From a bacterium (GTDB lineage: Bacteria > UBP6 > JAFGXH01): a stretch of DNA of 10,297 bases. Where the stretch lies: positions 1 to 10,297 of the forward strand of contig JAMOQH010000102.1 of the NCBI GenBank assembly GCA_027064085.1, in the 5' to 3' direction. The notes beneath the pieces were generated by a model, which was not told where the DNA came from, did no database searches, and saw nothing but the letters and a program-made list of their open reading frames with translations. Below are positions 1 through 6,280 of this stretch, piece after piece. Position 1 is the first letter of the stretch; each line of letters starts with the position of its first letter. The position numbers and the translations under genes are program-made.

Positions 1-1133
1 TAGATATATTTATAGACGAAAGACGAAATTATCAAAAAGCCACTCAACATGCCATTAAATTTTTAAAAGAACTACATGATAAATATGACGATTGGTACTT
101 AACTTTAGCTGCATATAATTGTGGGCCAGGCTGTGTTGATAAACGAATAGAAGCTGGAGAAAGTAGAGATTTTTGGGAAATTAGAGATAGTTTTCCTACT
201 GAAACTCAAAACTATGTAAGTAAATTCGTTGCAGTATTAATTATTTACAAAGATTTAGATGAATTTGGATTAACTCCTATTATTAAACCTAAAGCTGAAA
301 CATTTATATTTGAGTTATTTAACCCCGTACCATTAAGCTTTATTGCAAAAGCAAGTGGTTTATCTATAAACGATATAAAAAAATATAACACCGAATTAAC
401 AACTAACATAACCCCTCCGAATGTTGATATTTATAAATTAAAATTACCTATTACTGTAAAAGAAAATTTTACAAAAAACTTTGAAAAAATGAAAGATGAT
501 ATAAAAAAAGGTTTTATTTTTCACTACTTAAAAAAAGGACAAACTATTTCAGATTTAGCTGTTTTATATTCTACTTCCTCAAAAGCAATTATGCTTGCAA
601 ATAATCTGAAAAATACAAGAAAATTACAAATAAATCAAAGGTTATTAATCCCAATAGACCCAGCAAAACTATCCCGAAACGGCAAACATTACTCTCTAGA
701 AACATCCATAGATAAAAATAAAAAGAAATACATTCACAAAATAAAAAGAGGAGAATCCTTGTGGAGTATTGCAAGAGATTTTAATGTTACACTAAATGAT
801 ATAAAAAGATGGAATCCTAAACTAAATCCAAGAAAATTAATGGTTGGCAGTCCAATAATACTAAAGGTCAAAGGATTTAACACTAAAAGCTATTATGAAT
901 CATTAATTAAAAGAAACATTCTTGTTACATATAGTATAAAAAAGGGGGAATCTTTGTGGCTATTAGCTTTAAGATATAAAATTCCTTTAAATGAAATAAA
1001 AAGAAAAAATAAAATAAAAAAATCTAGTAAAATACAAATTGGTAAAATCTTAAAATTAAATATTTCAAAGAAAATATATAATAAATACAAAAAAGAATTT
1101 AAAATTTACAAGAAAAGCAAAAAAAGAATATAA
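1..1133 (+). CDS. mltD: MltD-like lytic murein transglycosylase with LysM repeats (5' truncated)
   Basis: The reading frame is open from base 3 to the TAA at 1131-1133 (376 residues visible) and the N-terminus lies outside the window. The visible start is the end of the lysozyme-like SLT domain: DERRN and the AAYNCGPG motif (residues 36-43), where most relatives have AAYNAGPG, then a PTETQNYV segment typical of MltD. Next come a divergent LysM-like unit (about 100-150, with the MltD-type TPP) and three LysM repeats (about 173-216, 243-288, 308-352), two with the classic GESLW core. A lysine-rich tail of about 24 residues ends the protein. The family cleaves peptidoglycan glycan strands non-hydrolytically, giving 1,6-anhydro-muropeptides, in the periplasm or at the outer membrane; LysM binds peptidoglycan. 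The catalytic glutamate and any signal peptide are upstream and unseen. The in-frame ATG at 489 is internal. Family assignment is firm; the exact MltD subtype is likely. Confidence 0.9.
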   Translation, partial: DIFIDERRNYQKATQHAIKFLKELHDKYDDWYLTLAAYNCGPGCVDKRIEAGESRDFWEIRDSFPTETQNYVSKFVAVLIIYKDLDEFGLTPIIKPKAETFIFELFNPVPLSFIAKASGLSINDIKKYNTELTTNITPPNVDIYKLKLPITVKENFTKNFEKMKDDIKKGFIFHYLKKGQTISDLAVLYSTSSKAIMLANNLKNTRKLQINQRLLIPIDPAKLSRNGKHYSLETSIDKNKKKYIHKIKRGESLWSIARDFNVTLNDIKRWNPKLNPRKLMVGSPIILKVKGFNTKSYYESLIKRNILVTYSIKKGESLWLLALRYKIPLNEIKRKNKIKKSSKIQIGKILKLNISKKIYNKYKKEFKIYKKSKKRI

Positions 1134-2081
1134 TCACTCATACGCACTCCAGTAATCATCAAAAAAATTATCAATCATTGACATGGCTTTATTATAGTCA
1201 TTAATTCGCATTAAATTAAATTTTAATTCCTTTGCTCCCTTAATATCCTTTATATAAGAACCATAAAACTTCTTCATTTTATATATACCAGTTTTTTCAC
1301 CATAATATTCAATAATTAACTTAAAATGTCTTTTCATAATATCATAAACTTCTTTTATTGTGGGCTCATTAATATCTTTTGAAAATATCCATGGATGCTT
1401 TACTGCACTCCGCCCTATCATTATACCATCACAACCAAGTTTAAAAACTCTTGCTATATCTTCTTTAGTATTAATCTCTCCATTACAAATAAATGGAATA
1501 GTGGCCATGTCAGCAATTTCTTTAAAGATATCTTCATCAAAAAAACCTTTGTAAGCTTGAGAAGTTGTTCTTCTGTGTACAGTAAATGCATCAGCTCCTG
1601 CATTTTGGATATTTTTTATAACTTCTTTATATGTCAACTCCTCATTATTCCAGCCAAGCCTTATTTTTACAGTTAATGGAATATCAATATTGTCTTTAAC
1701 GGCCTTAACAATATCATATACTTTGTCAGGTTCTCTTAATAAAGCAGAACCTGCTCCCTTTTTAACAATTTTTCTTGCAGGACAGCCCATATTTAAATCT
1801 AAAATATCAGCACCAACATCTTTTACATGGGGAAGTGCTTTTAAAAATGTTTCTGTGTCAGAAGCAGCTATTTGAACAATAAACGGATTATCATATTTTC
1901 CTCTTTCCATAAGCTGAAAACCTTTTGGGTTTTTATAGATTAAACTATTAGCCATTATCATTTCAGTAACAGCAAAATCTGCACCAAGTTCGTAGGCTAA
2001 ATTTCTAAATGGAATATCTGTTGCACCAGCCATTGGGGCTAATATTAGAGGTTTATTGTATTCAAATTTCCCGATTTTCAA
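1134..2081 (-). CDS. dusB: tRNA-dihydrouridine synthase (DusB-like), probable TTG start
   Basis: This flavoenzyme reduces specific uridines in the tRNA D-loop to dihydrouridine with FMN and NADPH. With the TTG start it has 315 residues, close to the usual Dus length. Visible motifs are APMAGATDIPFR (15-26, FMN barrel entry), LNMGCPARKIVKKGAGSALL (96-115) with catalytic Cys100, VKIRLGW (138-144), VHRRT (168-172, where many relatives have VHGRT), CNGEI (199-203) and DGIMIGRSA (218-226) near the phosphate site. A small helical C-terminal domain follows. The frame extends to an ATG at 2135, but TTG at 2081-2079 has AAGGAG (2093-2088) six bases upstream, gives the family-typical N-terminus MKIGKFEYNKPLILAPMAG, and a good promoter overlaps the longer start. 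The gene ends directly against the mltD stop. DusB over DusA or DusC is likely, not proven. Confidence 0.92.
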   Translation of the reverse strand: MKIGKFEYNKPLILAPMAGATDIPFRNLAYELGADFAVTEMIMANSLIYKNPKGFQLMERGKYDNPFIVQIAASDTETFLKALPHVKDVGADILDLNMGCPARKIVKKGAGSALLREPDKVYDIVKAVKDNIDIPLTVKIRLGWNNEELTYKEVIKNIQNAGADAFTVHRRTTSQAYKGFFDEDIFKEIADMATIPFICNGEINTKEDIARVFKLGCDGIMIGRSAVKHPWIFSKDINEPTIKEVYDIMKRHFKLIIEYYGEKTGIYKMKKFYGSYIKDIKGAKELKFNLMRINDYNKAMSMIDNFFDDYWSAYE

Positions 2082-2103
2082 AAATAACTCCTTAAAAGGG
2101 TTG

Positions 2104-2131
2104 ATTTTACAGATAATTATGAGAATTTCAA
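2104..2131 (-). promoter_or_regulatory. Predicted sigma70-type promoter of the dus gene
   Basis: On the minus strand TTGAAA (2131-2126) is followed after 16 bases by TAAAAT (2109-2104). Transcription would begin about 2097, just before the AAGGAG that serves the TTG at 2081. The promoter lies inside the N-terminal extension of the longer reading frame, which argues for the shorter protein. Confidence 0.5.
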
Positions 2132-2192
2132 GCATTTTAAATCAGAGAGGAAAAAAATTACAACTTATGCTGTTTTGTTATGTGTTTTAATA

Positions 2193-2489
2193 CTATAATT
2201 TCCCAAGCTCTTCAACTGAAAGTCCTGTTATATCCGATATTTGATTTATATCAAAGTTTGCAAGAAGCATTCTTTTAGCTAGTTCGCGTTTGCCTTTTTC
2301 TATACCTTTTTTTTCTCCTCTTTCTTCAATTTCATTAATCAATCTCATCATTCCACCCATTTTATCCTCCTGGTTTAAAGTTTTCAGAGCTTCTTTAATA
2401 TCTATTTTATCACTTGATATTAATTTAACAAATTTATTGATTTTATCATAACGGTTTTCTATCTTATTTTTTTTATCCTTATTTTTCAC
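2193..2489 (-). CDS. Stand-alone C-terminal part of an Rpn-family (PD-(D/E)XK nuclease/transposase-like) protein, GTG start
   Basis: This is a 98-residue, lysine- and glutamate-rich protein. Residues about 50-98 match the typical C-terminus of Rpn-family proteins (recombination-promoting nuclease / putative transposase): an E-R-G-E-K-K-G-I-E-K-G-K stretch, then a small helical module ending TGLSVEELGKL. The nuclease domain that normally precedes this (full proteins are usually about 250-350 residues) is absent: an in-frame TGA lies two codons before the GTG, and the rdgC promoter region begins within about 170 bases. It does not look like passive debris: the GTG is preceded by AGGAGGG (2503-2497) at seven bases and by a near-consensus promoter. 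E. coli rpn genes make short C-terminal products from internal starts that inhibit the full-length nuclease, so an inhibitor role is possible. A degraded rpn remnant is the alternative. The family match is by motif recognition only. Confidence 0.7.
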   Translation of the reverse strand: MKNKDKKNKIENRYDKINKFVKLISSDKIDIKEALKTLNQEDKMGGMMRLINEIEERGEKKGIEKGKRELAKRMLLANFDINQISDITGLSVEELGKL

Positions 2490-2509
2490 TATTCAACCCT
2501 CCTAATAAG

Positions 2510-2538
2510 AGTATAACTTCCTTTATTTAAATGTGCAA
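2510..2538 (-). promoter_or_regulatory. Strong predicted sigma70-type promoter of the Rpn C-terminal ORF
   Basis: On the minus strand TTGCAC (2538-2533) and TATACT (2515-2510) are 17 bases apart, close to consensus. The start point would fall near 2503, at the edge of the AGGAGGG ribosome binding site, so the leader is only about a dozen bases. Confidence 0.6.
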
Positions 2539-2607
2539 GTGGATAAAATTTTTATTTAATCGAAATTCTAAAACCAAGGTAAATACACAAAACTTATCTT
2601 TAATTAA

Positions 2608-2636
2608 TTGAAATCTAGCTCAAAAAATGTTAAAAG
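2608..2636 (+). promoter_or_regulatory. Candidate promoter of the rdgC two-gene unit
   Basis: TTGAAA (2608-2613) is followed after 17 bases by TAAAAG (2631-2636). The -10 is weak and the surroundings are AT-rich, so this is tentative. It overlaps the ATG at 2627, which supports the downstream ATG at 2663 as the real rdgC start. Confidence 0.35.
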
Positions 2637-2662
2637 TTTATTCCATTTTAAAGGAGATTTTT

Positions 2663-3265
2663 ATGGGAATAATATCAGGTGGTTTAACCTTTAAAGCTTA
2701 TATAGTAGAAGGTTATGATTTTAGGAATATTAACTATGAAGAATGGTTAGATAAATTAAATAAAGGCAAATTCAAAGCAATTAATAAAGAAAAATCAGAA
2801 AAAGAAAGTTTTGGTTTTTCTGATAGTAAAGATATTTTTTTAGAAGAACTAGAATTTAGAAATACTTTTTATGATAATTATATTCATTTTAATTTTAGAA
2901 GAGATACTCTAAAAATGCAAAAATCTGTAATTAATCACTATATTAAAGAAATAGAAAAAACTTTCACTAAAAAAGTTACCAAAAGAGAATTAAAAGAGAT
3001 AAAAGCAAGAGCTGAAGCGAAATATATAAGAGAATTATACCCAACAATTGCTTCTTATGAAATTATTTGGAATGTTGAAACAGGTATTTTATATTTTTTC
3101 ACACAATCAAGAGCAGTAAATGATAAATTTACAGAATGGTTTGAAAGAAATATGGAATTAGAATTAACAGAATTAGAAACAGCTACATTTGCTGCTACAA
3201 TATTAAATGATGAAGAATTAGTTCAGTTTGATAAAAAATCTCCATCATCATTAGTTTCAATATAA
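2663..3265 (+). CDS. rdgC: RdgC-family protein, short form (recombination-associated)
   Basis: The start is the ATG at 2663, with AAGGAG (2651-2656) six bases upstream; the upstream in-frame ATG at 2627 has no ribosome binding site and overlaps a candidate promoter. The 200-residue product begins MGIISGGLTFKAYIVEG. The core (about 75-170) aligns by eye with E. coli RdgC: SVINHYIKEIEK, then KRELKE, then LYPTIASYEIIWNVETGILYF, where E. coli has its own LPRAFS...MMWIDTVNGLIMV and SAKKAE segments. E. coli RdgC (303 residues) forms a ring dimer on double-stranded DNA and limits RecA access; this protein lacks the C-terminal third. Short RdgC-like proteins starting MGF/MGI also occur in Desulfobacterota. 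The next gene begins eight bases downstream, so the two are probably translated together. The family call is good; ring formation or a RecA-related role is inferred. Confidence 0.75.
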   Translation: MGIISGGLTFKAYIVEGYDFRNINYEEWLDKLNKGKFKAINKEKSEKESFGFSDSKDIFLEELEFRNTFYDNYIHFNFRRDTLKMQKSVINHYIKEIEKTFTKKVTKRELKEIKARAEAKYIRELYPTIASYEIIWNVETGILYFFTQSRAVNDKFTEWFERNMELELTELETATFAATILNDEELVQFDKKSPSSLVSI

Positions 3266-3273
3266 GGAGTAAC

Positions 3274-3819
3274 ATGTTAGAAAATAGATCTATTGATATT
3301 AAAAATATGATAGGAAACAAAGATTTTTTTGCAAGAGAGTTTTTAATTTGGCTTTGGTATTCGTCAGAACTAGACCAAGGACATATTAAATTAAAAGATG
3401 ATGATATAACTGTTTTCATAGAAGATAAATTGGTTTTAGAAGAGCTTTTAGGCGACCAAGAGGATTTATTTAAAGGTGGCGTTCCATCTGAATCTCCAGA
3501 AGCAAAATATGCTCTTAGATCTGGTAAAATTATTAAAGAATGTAAAATTAAAATTATAAAAGGAAATGCTTCTTTAAGTGAACAACAATTTGAATGGATT
3601 TTTAATTTTAAGGCAAATGGCTTTAATATCAGTGGAATTAAGCTACCTTCTGTGGATGTTAAAGATTACAAAGAAAAACTTAGACAAAGAATGATGTTTT
3701 TAGAAGAATTATATGATTACTTAGGAGCATTATATAAAAAATTCTTAGAAACTAGATTAGTTAAATCAACATGGGACGAAGAACTACTTAAAATTAAGGA
3801 ATGGATAGGAAATGATTAA
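3274..3819 (+). CDS. Protein of unknown function encoded with the short RdgC
   Basis: This 181-residue protein starts at ATG 3274. Its AAGGAG (3264-3269) overlaps the stop of the preceding rdgC gene, so coupled translation is likely. No signal peptide or membrane segment is visible. The N-terminus has FFAREFLIWLWYSSE (about 18-32), followed by a predicted beta-rich stretch with FIEDKLVLEE. A second region has ALRSGKIIKECKIKI and an FKANGFNISGIKLPSVDV strand-turn segment. The C-terminus (about 130-181) is helical, with KFLETRL and a WDEELLKIKEWI ending. I recall similar proteins next to short RdgC genes in Desulfobacterota but cannot verify this here. The simplest idea is a partner subunit supplying what the short RdgC lacks; no enzymatic motif supports a specific reaction. 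The gene converges on the signal peptidase operon with only 11 bases between stops. Confidence 0.75.
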   Translation: MLENRSIDIKNMIGNKDFFAREFLIWLWYSSELDQGHIKLKDDDITVFIEDKLVLEELLGDQEDLFKGGVPSESPEAKYALRSGKIIKECKIKIIKGNASLSEQQFEWIFNFKANGFNISGIKLPSVDVKDYKEKLRQRMMFLEELYDYLGALYKKFLETRLVKSTWDEELLKIKEWIGND

Positions 3820-3830
3820 ATTTATCAATA

Positions 3831-4619
3831 TTATGGAATCTTTTTAAAAACTCTGTCAAATCTACTTTCACCATCAATTGAGCTATACCAAATAAACAAT
3901 GGTTCACCTTTTACATTTTTTAAAGGAATAGGACCAAAAAATCTGCTATCTTCTGAATCTCCCCTATTGTCTCCAATTACAAAAACCATGTTTTTAGGAA
4001 TAGTATATGAATTTATGAGACTATGCTTATTATATGTTATTTTATTAAATTTATTTACTCCAAAATTGCGAGACATTTGGGGGTAAGGTATCATATCCAA
4101 TGAATATATTACATGTTTTCCAATTGTTTCCAAATGGAGATAAGAACTATAATTAATCCAATATGGAGCTTTTAAACTCTTAAAACTAAATATACTTTTT
4201 TGCCTTATTCTTTTAATTTCTTTATCATTTATATATATAGTACTGTCTATCATTTTAATTTTATCTCCTCCTATTGCAACAACTCTTTTAATAAAGTTTT
4301 CTGTTGTATTTATTGGACTTTCGAAACCCATTTTTTTAGAAAACTCTCTTGTTGGAGGCTCAAAAATTATAATATCTCCCCTTTTAGGCTGATTAAAATC
4401 AAAAATTTTAATATTTGTAAAAGGAATACTCAAACCATAAGTAAATCTACTACTTATTATTCTATCTCCACTCATTAAAGACGGAATCATACTTCCCGAA
4501 GAAATATAATTACTGTCAATAATAAATGCCCTTATAATAAAAACAATAAAAAAAGTTATAAATAAATACCTAAAAAATTTCTTTATATTTATAGGCTTAT
4601 TTGAATCATTATTTTCCAT
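3831..4619 (-). CDS. lepB: Signal peptidase I, second of two tandem genes
   Basis: This is a 262-residue type I signal peptidase, which removes signal peptides from exported proteins at the periplasmic face of the inner membrane. A single membrane segment (about 17-35) precedes the catalytic box. Box B is SGSMIPSL with nucleophile Ser43; box C is RGDIIIFEPP (80-89); box D is FIKRVVAIGGD (109-119) with general base Lys111; box E is GDNRGDSEDSRFFGP (216-230). All catalytic elements are present, with about 105 residues between Lys111 and box E, longer than in minimal enzymes. The start overlaps the end of the upstream signal peptidase gene by 11 bases and no good ribosome binding site is seen, so coupled translation is likely. 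Predicted active. The substrate split between the two enzymes is unknown. Confidence 0.93.
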   Translation of the reverse strand: MENNDSNKPINIKKFFRYLFITFFIVFIIRAFIIDSNYISSGSMIPSLMSGDRIISSRFTYGLSIPFTNIKIFDFNQPKRGDIIIFEPPTREFSKKMGFESPINTTENFIKRVVAIGGDKIKMIDSTIYINDKEIKRIRQKSIFSFKSLKAPYWINYSSYLHLETIGKHVIYSLDMIPYPQMSRNFGVNKFNKITYNKHSLINSYTIPKNMVFVIGDNRGDSEDSRFFGPIPLKNVKGEPLFIWYSSIDGESRFDRVFKKIP

Positions 4620-6165
4620 AAAATATATTAAAAAATCTATTTACTCTTGGAATCCAATTATGAGTAGAAAGCCATATTATCATTGGAGTACCTTTTATAT
4701 TGTTTTTAGGAACAGGGCCCCAAAATCTACTATCAGAAGAGCCATCTCTGTTATCTCCCATTGCAAAACAATATCCTTTTGGCACTTTATAAGGCCCTAC
4801 AATTTTATGAATATTTGCTTCTGGAATATCAACTCTAGAAAATGAGGTTCTTCCATTAATATCAACACCAAAATTTGCAGTCATAGAAACTGGCCAATAA
4901 ACATTAAACTCTACTCCATTTATAACTTGCTTATAAGAAGCAACTTCAGAAGGTAATCCGTATGGATTCATATATGCCATACCACTAGGTTTTTTACTTA
5001 AAACTCTTTTAACTTCTTTATTATTTATAAATAAAACTTGATTTTTAATTTCAATTTTATCCCCCCCTTTTGCAACAATTCTTAGTACAGGAAGAGTAGC
5101 AGGAATATTAACTTTAGAACTGTCTATTTTATAGTTATCTACTAAATCTCCTACTTTTATATTAGAAACATCTTTGTCAGTAACTTTAACATCCGATTTT
5201 TTTACAGAACCAAAAAATCTACTATCAAAATAAGATAAACCAATGTTATCGCTTAATAAAAAATAACTATCTTTAGGTACAACATAAGGCTTTACTACCT
5301 TTAATGGTTTTACTGTAAAATCACCATTTTTATCTGCTCCAAAATAATCTAATAAACCACTAGTTGTAACTGTAGTATAAGTATGGCTTCCTAAGTGCTC
5401 TTCATAAAGAATGCCTACACTTGACTTCATATTATTTTGATGGTCTCTGTCATCAAAATAAAACTTTTGTTTTAAAAGCTTCTTTTTTATAGGTTTTCCA
5501 TTTATATAAACAATATTATCTTTAACTTCAACAGTATCACCTTCATTTGCAATCATTCTTTTTACAAAATTATCAATAACCCCTGCAACTGATATAAATT
5601 TTGGATCTTTATTTTGTGGAGGCTCAAAAATAATAATATCACCTTTATGTGGATGATTCCATTCTAAAAATTTAATATTTTTCCAAGGTATTGAAAATCC
5701 CCAAATAAATTTAGAAGCAAAGATTCTATCTCCTGGCATAATAGTAGGAATCATACTCCCTGTTGGAATATGATAAGTGTCCATTATTAGAGCTCTTAAA
5801 AAGAATACTATAATAACAGCTGATATCAAAGTTTCAATAAATTCTTGAATTGGCCTATCAACAGTATCAGGTAAATATTTATTTAAGACCTCATACGACT
5901 TAATAAGTTGAAGTCTTAATTTAACTTTTCTGCCTTTATCCTTTGATTTAGTTAGACTTTTAAGTGTTTCAAATGTTTGAATCAACTCTTTAGTAGCTTC
6001 AGCAGAAAGTTTTTTCTTGTATCTTTTAATATATTTCTTTTTCATGTTAAGAAATTTTTTAGATTTGGACTTTAACTTAAACCACCCCCACTTTTTAGGA
6101 ACTTTTTTTTCAAAAAGGCCTAGGTTTTCAGGAAATTTATTATCTTGTTTAACAATATTACTCAT
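4609..6165 (-). CDS. lepB: Enlarged signal peptidase I with duplicated box D-E region
   Basis: The start is the ATG at 6165-6163, with GAGGA (6175-6171) five bases upstream; the longer frame to 6198 runs into the promoter. At 518 residues it is far longer than the usual 200-330. Residues 1-100 are a very basic, partly helical cytosolic region. A membrane segment (about 108-127) leads to PTGSMIPTI with Ser137, then KGDIIIFEPP (174-183). The remainder holds two copies of the same half-domain. Copy 1 (about 200-320) has FVKRMIANEGD with Lys202 but a degraded box E, SDNIGLSYFDSRFFG (305-319). Copy 2 (about 359-485) has VLRIVAKGGD, with Leu361 in place of the lysine, but an intact GDNRDGSSDSRFWGP (470-484). 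Spacings of 103 and 109 residues match the 105 in the neighbouring paralogue, so this is a true duplication. Ser137, Lys202 and the second box E would together make one full active site. Activity is inferred. Confidence 0.9.
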   Translation of the reverse strand: MSNIVKQDNKFPENLGLFEKKVPKKWGWFKLKSKSKKFLNMKKKYIKRYKKKLSAEATKELIQTFETLKSLTKSKDKGRKVKLRLQLIKSYEVLNKYLPDTVDRPIQEFIETLISAVIIVFFLRALIMDTYHIPTGSMIPTIMPGDRIFASKFIWGFSIPWKNIKFLEWNHPHKGDIIIFEPPQNKDPKFISVAGVIDNFVKRMIANEGDTVEVKDNIVYINGKPIKKKLLKQKFYFDDRDHQNNMKSSVGILYEEHLGSHTYTTVTTSGLLDYFGADKNGDFTVKPLKVVKPYVVPKDSYFLLSDNIGLSYFDSRFFGSVKKSDVKVTDKDVSNIKVGDLVDNYKIDSSKVNIPATLPVLRIVAKGGDKIEIKNQVLFINNKEVKRVLSKKPSGMAYMNPYGLPSEVASYKQVINGVEFNVYWPVSMTANFGVDINGRTSFSRVDIPEANIHKIVGPYKVPKGYCFAMGDNRDGSSDSRFWGPVPKNNIKGTPMIIWLSTHNWIPRVNRFFNIFYGK

Positions 6166-6187
6166 ATATATCCTCACATCAAGGATT

Positions 6188-6217
6188 TTGTATATCATAA
6201 ATTAAAATGATATACAA
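6188..6217. promoter_or_regulatory. Perfect inverted repeat (11-bp arms, 8-bp spacer), candidate operator
   Basis: TTGTATATCAT (6188-6198) and ATGATATACAA (6207-6217) are exact reverse complements separated by AAATTAAA. The arms carry the -10 and -35 of the leftward signal peptidase promoter. The centre (about 6202) lies about 63 bases upstream of the predicted start for the rightward ferredoxin gene. A bound dimer could therefore block one gene and act on the other. Because it sits upstream of both predicted start points, it is more likely a DNA site than an RNA hairpin. No known regulator family is assigned. Confidence 0.5.
6189..6217 (-). promoter_or_regulatory. Predicted promoter of the signal peptidase pair
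   Basis: On the minus strand TTGTAT (6217-6212) and TATACA (6194-6189) are 17 bases apart. The start would be near 6182, followed by the GAGGA at 6175-6171. Both hexamers fall inside the arms of the inverted repeat. Confidence 0.5.
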
Positions 6218-6230
6218 GTAGAATGATTTC

Positions 6231-6259
6231 TTGCAGTAATCAGTAAATAACATTATAAT
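6231..6259 (+). promoter_or_regulatory. Strong predicted sigma70-type promoter of the ferredoxin/FIST operon
   Basis: TTGCAG (6231-6236) and a perfect TATAAT (6254-6259) are 17 bases apart. The start would be near 6266, and AGGAG (6271-6275) follows five bases before the ATG at 6281. Confidence 0.65.
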
Positions 6260-6280
6260 AAATTTAACATAGGAGCTTTT

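Noticed and set aside
1360-1875. Plus-strand ORFs opposite the dihydrouridine synthase gene
   Set aside because: The minus-strand protein has full Dus motifs over this stretch and the plus-strand frames match nothing and overlap one another.
2145-2192. Possible intrinsic terminator after the Rpn ORF (minus strand T-run opposite 2151-2157 with ACAA/TTGT pairing upstream)
   Set aside because: The stem is only four AT-rich pairs plus a mismatch, too weak to call a terminator.
2193-2489. Treating the Rpn-like ORF as part of an insertion sequence
   Set aside because: No terminal inverted repeats, target duplication or transposase core were found around it.
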